Below the pieces are notes generated by a model. It did no database searches and was not told where the DNA came from. It worked only from the letters and a program-made list of their open reading frames with translations. From NCBI GenBank assembly GCA_031772625.1, contig CM062808.1, positions 146,187,299 through 146,251,298 on the forward strand: a stretch of DNA of 64,000 nucleotides. The letters are read 5' to 3'. A program made the position numbers and the translations under genes. Source of the DNA: Pinus tabuliformis (lineage: Eukaryota; Streptophyta; Pinopsida; Pinales; Pinaceae). The stretch's first letter is position 1; each line of letters starts with the position of its first letter. Shown here one piece after another: positions 59,258-64,000 of this stretch.

Positions 59258-62200
59258 TTATAATTTTTCAAGTTCCATCCACTGTTTAATTTCATGAATG
59301 TCCTCCCTACATGACACAATTGTCCATGATTCATCCAAAGCTAGGTGTCTCTCTATGTTATCCCAATTTTCCAAAGTGTCTTCTACCTTATTAACTTCAA
59401 GTCGTGTGTTGAGGAATAATATAGTGAAATTTCGACAACAAATTTTTAATATTGAAAACCAAATCCTAAAGGTGCCAACTATGGGTTATTTTATCTACCA
59501 GGTGGCCATGTAGCAACTTATGTACACAGTGTATGAAAAGATGAGAGTCTCCATAAACCTATATTAGACTATACTCTTCTCTGGAGGTAATTTGTAGACC
59601 TTTCTCAAGTGTCAGGAATTTTGTGAGGTTATATGTTGCAACACCACAGGAAAAAGAATATACATGCAAAGGGTAGGAGTTCTCATCCCTGATGATCCCA
59701 CCATAACCCGCAAGTCTAGGATTGCCTTTGAAAGCTCCATCAAAACTCAATTTTATTAAGGATGTTGGAGGTGGTATAAATGAATTCTCATTGGAATTAC
59801 TTGGACCCTGTACAATGGATGGAGAGGAGATAAACATAGAAGGATGGAGGTCAAGGATTTCTAAAATGTGATCCTCAGACTCATCCACTTTCCAATTCTT
59901 CGAAGTGAAAGGGAAGATTATTACAATTTCCCTAATGTTAAGGAAGATAATTTCTTTTAATAAATACACGGTCATTTTTTTCATTTCAAAAACTCTCAAT
60001 TTTCTCTCTTTCCACAAGTTCCAAAAGGTAAAACCTAGAGCCAACTTCCAAGCTCTTAGAACAACATGATTTTTTAACCAACGACCAAACCATTGATCCG
60101 TCCAACTTTTGACATTTTCCGAACTGGGTAAGTTACATCTAAAGATTTATGGGACAAGTTTCCAAATATTTTGGCGAAAAGACATGTAATAAAAATATGA
60201 TCTAATGATTCCTCTGACTGAGAACATAGTAGACATAGAGACAAGCCCTTGTGACCCTTTCTTCAAAGGCGATCCCATGTGAGTGAACACCACCAGAGAA
60301 AAGTTGAAATCTTTGGCCACCCAAAGCCCTCCCACAACCAATTCCATAGCGTTTCCTCCTCATATATTTGAAACCCTACAAGTAAGGTGCATGGTTATTT
60401 TAATGAAAATTCTCCTGATGATTGTTGCCCCCAATGTATAATATCTTGTTGTTGGGAGACTCTTATTAGTCTATTATGCAATATCTATTGGAATTCCTCC
60501 CATGGGTGAAAATAATTTTTATGGGTCCAATTGCCTCTATCCTTTCGTTGTCTCCAATAATGATTCTCGCCTAATGGCTTCTAGAAATCTACAAACTTGT
60601 AGGCCCCTTAGGCCTTTGATAGAGTTTTAATGGATTGGAGACTCTCATTCTCTGCCAAAGGAGAGTGTTATTGCCAAGAATCCTCTCAGATGAATTTTAT
60701 CATTCCCCCTTTGACCTCCCAAAATCCATAACGTCTCACAAGGTCCTAACCTTCCTGCGCCCATGTTTAGGTACCAGAACCTTGGATTTTGCCTTCAAAA
60801 TGTAATTTCTCCTCATGTGTGTGCAAAGGAAAATACTTTTGAATCCATGTTTGTTTCCATATATGTGGGCCTCCTTGAATCCAGATCCACCACAATTTAA
60901 TACCATAAGCAGTGTTTATTAGTTGAGGATCTTAGAGGCGCAATCCCCCTATCGATATTGGTGTAGTCAACTTATTCCATCCAACAAGGGCCCACTTATG
61001 TGTTTTAGTTGTACCTCTCCACAAGAAGTTACTCCAGACTGAGCGTAGGTGTTGACAAACTGTACTTCGAATAAGCATAACTAATAGCTAATAATTTGGC
61101 ATTTCTTGTAATACTGCTTTGGTCGATATTAGGCGACCTAGAAAATTAAGTTCTAGAAAATCATAGTTACTGACCTTTCGCCGAGTCCTTTCAATAAAAT
61201 ATTCCCAGGTATTTTTCCTACTGTGATACATAACAAGAGGTACCCCCAAGTACTTGGAAGGCAAGTGGCCTTCATTAAATCCCAGACCTGGAGTTAACCA
61301 CATTTGAATAATCTCTCGGTAGTTGAAAAAATATATATTCATTTTATCCTTTTTTACAACTATTCCTAAAGCATCCATAAATATTTGTTGAATTCTATAC
61401 ATTCATTTTACCTCTTTCCAAGTGGGTAGCCCAAATAAGATCACATCGTCAACAAATTGTTGATGGGAAATAGGAAGATCAAGACCATATATATGTCCAA
61501 AGTCACACACTTTCTGAAACATCCCCCGAGTCCTTCCATAGCTAATATAGAGAGAAACGGTGATAAAGGATCACCTTGCCTCAACCCTCTAGAAGGGGTA
61601 GAGGTGGGAGAAGGTGAACCATTGATCAATATAGAAAATAACATAGATGATCTAAGAGATGACACCCATAATGTCCAACTTATTCTATTATAAGTCTTAG
61701 ATAGGTCCAGTTTAATAATCAAACCCTAGACATTTTGACACCCTCAAAGTATACATGATATCTTGTGCCACAATAATTCCATCCACAATTTGTTATCCCT
61801 CCACAAAGTATTTCTTATTGGGAGATATTAAAAGTGGAAGTAGTTTCAACCAATTGACCATTACTATTGAGATAATTTTTTATAACACATTGCATAGAGA
61901 AATAGGTCAGAAGCCATCAGGGCTCTCCAAGAGCCCTGCTTTAGGAACGAGTGTGAAGAAAGTTACATTAAGTATTTGCATGAATGGATCTTTTCTATCT
62001 TGATTCTTCAACTAGCTCATGAATCTCCTTACCAAGGAAACAGAAACATGCCTGAAATAAATCTAAAGTGAATTCGTCAAGCCCTGGTGCCTTATTATTA
62101 GACATATTCATAACCACCATTTTGTTCGTTATTGAGTATCTTTGGGATATGTTGAAGAACTATATTAATAGTTGGTTTCATCTAGGAGTAACTCCCACAC

Positions 62201-63255
62201 AAGATATCATTATAATATCTTACCAATTCATGTTCAATTTTGTGGTGTTGTAACTTCTGTTCCTCATCCTCCCCAATAATAGAGAAGATTATGTTATTAT
62301 GGCATCGTTAAATCATGGAATTATGGAAGAACTTTGAATTTATTTCCGCTTCCTTGAGTCATTGTACCCTCAACTTATGCTTCCCGGATGTCTCTTCTTA
62401 TTGTCATCATTGTTCCAGCTTGTGAATAGTCACTGCCTCTGCTGCCACTAGCTCAGGAGATTTACCTACGAGGATGATACGTTGTTGTATCCTTGACATT
62501 TTCCCTTACAAATTTATCTTAACCTAAAAAATATTGCCAAAAATATGTTTGCTCCACTGTTTAACTATAATATTTAACTCCTATAGCTTGAGTTGGAAAG
62601 TGTGTATTTTAGTGTTACCTGGAACGCCAATTTCCAACCACCACTTGTTTAGCAGGTCCACAAACCCTATGGTATAAAGCCAGAAAAGTTCAAAGAGAAA
62701 GAGTTGATTGAGTGGGGCTTCCTTCAATTCGAGCTCAAATGTAATTGGTCATCGATTATTTGACCCAATGCATGGCAAAAATGTAGCTTCGACAAATATA
62801 TCCTTATGTAAAACTCCCTCTAATAGAAGAAAACGATTCAAACAACTGGTTATTTGATTTTTTCCTCCTCGACGATTATTCCATGTAAATAAACCATTGA
62901 ATTTCGGGATGTCTACTAGTTGCAACTGCTTGATATATCCATTGAAGGAAACAAATTATTGGTCTAGCCTGCTTACTCCTCCTTTTTTCTCCTCTAATGA
63001 TCTTATGAGATTGAAGTCATCCCCGACAACCCATAAGGAATCATCGATTATTTTTTTAGTCTCCATAAGTTTCTTTAGAGAATGGATCTTATCCCCAGTA
63101 GTGGAAGGACCATAAACTACCATTAAAAAAAACTCTTTCGTCCTGACATATCTAAATCTTCCTGTCAAAACTCAAGTATTGGCCATCCAGTCTTGAAAAA
63201 ATACCTAATTAGGGTTCCGCCATGCAACCAAACCTCCCACACTACCCTCGCATAT
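59258..63255 (-). pseudogene. Second L1-type LINE ORF2, 5'-truncated and decayed
   Basis: Minus-strand ORF2 fragments in the order expected for a plant L1. A partial endonuclease lies near 63250-62940 (LMVVYGPSTTGDKIHSLKKL, WVVGDDFNLI). RT is at about 61720-61420 (KLDLSKTYNRISW, GLRQGDPLSPFL, and FVDD in a shifted frame near 61440) and continues as LPSKYLGVPLVMYHSRK. zf-RVT lies near 60280-60190 (LLCSQSEESLDHIF), then WNLWKERKLRVFE at 60020. RNase H runs from about 59770 (LSFDGAFKGNPRLAGYGG) to 59330, with YGDSHLFIHCVHKLL and NTRLEVNKVEDTLENW in shifted frames. The frame ends at TAA 59258-59260. Many frameshifts and stops; ORF1 and the start of the endonuclease are missing. A different family from the LINE at 18735. 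Confidence 0.85.
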
Positions 63256-63479
63256 AGAGACATTAATTAACAACCTTTTCAACAATTCGCTGCAATTTAA
63301 GTCATTTATAACAATTTCCAGCGTTTATAACATTATATTGACATAAGTTATATTTTGACATATGTGATAGATAAGGGGATAAAGATTATTTTATTTAATA
63401 AAATAATTTAGTTTATATATATATATATGACTAAATTAATTTAATTATTTATACTATTTTTAAAATTTAAGTTAAAATT

Positions 63480-63610
63480 GCACATGATGTGCATGATGTA
63501 ATGGCTGAGGCGGATGGCTTTCACACCGCCCAGCCAAGTTCAAATCCTGCGGAGAGGTTGTAAAATGTTGTAATGTGGAATATGAGTGGGTCCTACCGAA
63601 GCTTACAAAA
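63480..63610 (+). mobile_element. tRNA-derived SINE with perfect target-site duplication
   Basis: About 131 bp. A pol III A box-like TGGCTGAGGCGG (63502-63513) and B box-like GTTCAAATCC (63538-63547) are spaced as in a tRNA head, followed by a short body and a 3' A run. AAATTTAAGTTAAAATT flanks it on both sides (63463-63479 and 63611-63627), a 17 bp perfect duplication typical of LINE-mediated insertion. Such SINEs are transcribed from the internal promoter and mobilised by a LINE. Family unknown. Confidence 0.88.
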
Positions 63611-63795
63611 AAATTTAAGTTAAAATTTAAATTTCAAAGTAATATATTTTAAATATTAAAAATAGTGGATAAGAGTTAGCATTCCTTTTCAAAGTACGCA
63701 AAAAAATATAACATGTTATTTCAATGTTTTCCAATACATAGAAAATAAATATAGCATTATAGACCCGCCTTTTTAGGCACAAAAGTGATATACAT

Positions 63796-63871
63796 AATGT
63801 ATACAAACGATACATGTTACATACATGTTTTTTAATGTATACAAACGATACATGTTACATATGTGTTTTTT
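63796..63871. repeat. 38 bp tandem duplication
   Basis: AATGTATACAAACGATACAT starts at 63796 and 63834. AT-rich surroundings; no gene between the SINE and the window end. Confidence 0.8.
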
Positions 63872-64000
63872 GTGGTGCAAAAAGGGTGTAGCGGGAATCT
63901 ATACATATTAAGATAAGTTGTATAACATATGATAAATATGCAAACATTTTAAGGTAGTGGTAAACATTGTGGGTAGAGGTATATAGTCATGGGAGCAGTA

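Overview
The window is nuclear DNA from a seed plant with a repeat-rich genome. It is AT-rich, every recognisable protein belongs to plant transposable-element families or is a broken F-box gene, and LTR retrotransposons, L1-type LINEs, a Helitron helicase, a tRNA-derived SINE and a 4.2 kb satellite-like block lie almost end to end. The style (very long LTRs, deep nesting, old decayed elements, a copia gag of the kind common in conifers) suggests a gymnosperm, probably a conifer. That is inference, not proof. I see no intact host gene.

Layout. 1-693: C-terminal end of a Helitron PIF1-like helicase. 981-7127: complete Ty3/gypsy chromovirus on the minus strand, with 404 bp LTRs, target-site duplication (TSD) GTATT and one gag-pol frame broken by six stop codons but no frameshift. 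7422-8768: 679 bp tandem duplication. 9005-12055: minus-strand reading frame of about 1,017 codons that I do not recognise, broken only by seven stops. 13056-17292: GGGTTTA-rich degenerate satellite with a higher-order period of about 1.07 kb. 18735-26183: plus-strand L1-type LINE (ORF1, ORF2 with endonuclease, RT, zf-RVT and RNase H, poly-A tail). 26184-32371: AT-rich stretch without genes. 32372-33571: F-box pseudogene, minus strand. 33704-37132: acidic frameshifted ORF and several tandem repeat families.

39386-58526 is a three-level nest, each level with both LTRs and its own 5 bp TSD. The outer element (1.9 kb LTRs, TSD AGAGC, 39386-58526) carries a coiled-coil/G-patch/zinc-knuckle ORF and no pol. 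A copia-type element (LTRs about 1.18 kb, TSD ACCTC, 41326-54333) sits just behind the outer primer-binding site (PBS); it keeps only a broken gag and has four tandem copies of its own PBS region. Inside that gag lies a young element (1,069 bp LTRs, TSD TCTAC, 43555-52461) with an intact 946-residue gag-protease ORF but no reverse transcriptase or integrase. LTR divergence by eye falls from the copia pair (about 3.4%) to the innermost pair (about 0.8%), as nesting requires. All three levels lack pol, so each would have depended on enzymes supplied by other elements.

59258-63255 is a second, 5'-truncated LINE on the minus strand. 63480-63610 is a tRNA-derived SINE with a 17 bp perfect TSD. The most unusual items are the outer element's G-patch ORF, the gag-protease-only element, the amplified PBS, and the unknown 1,017-codon frame.
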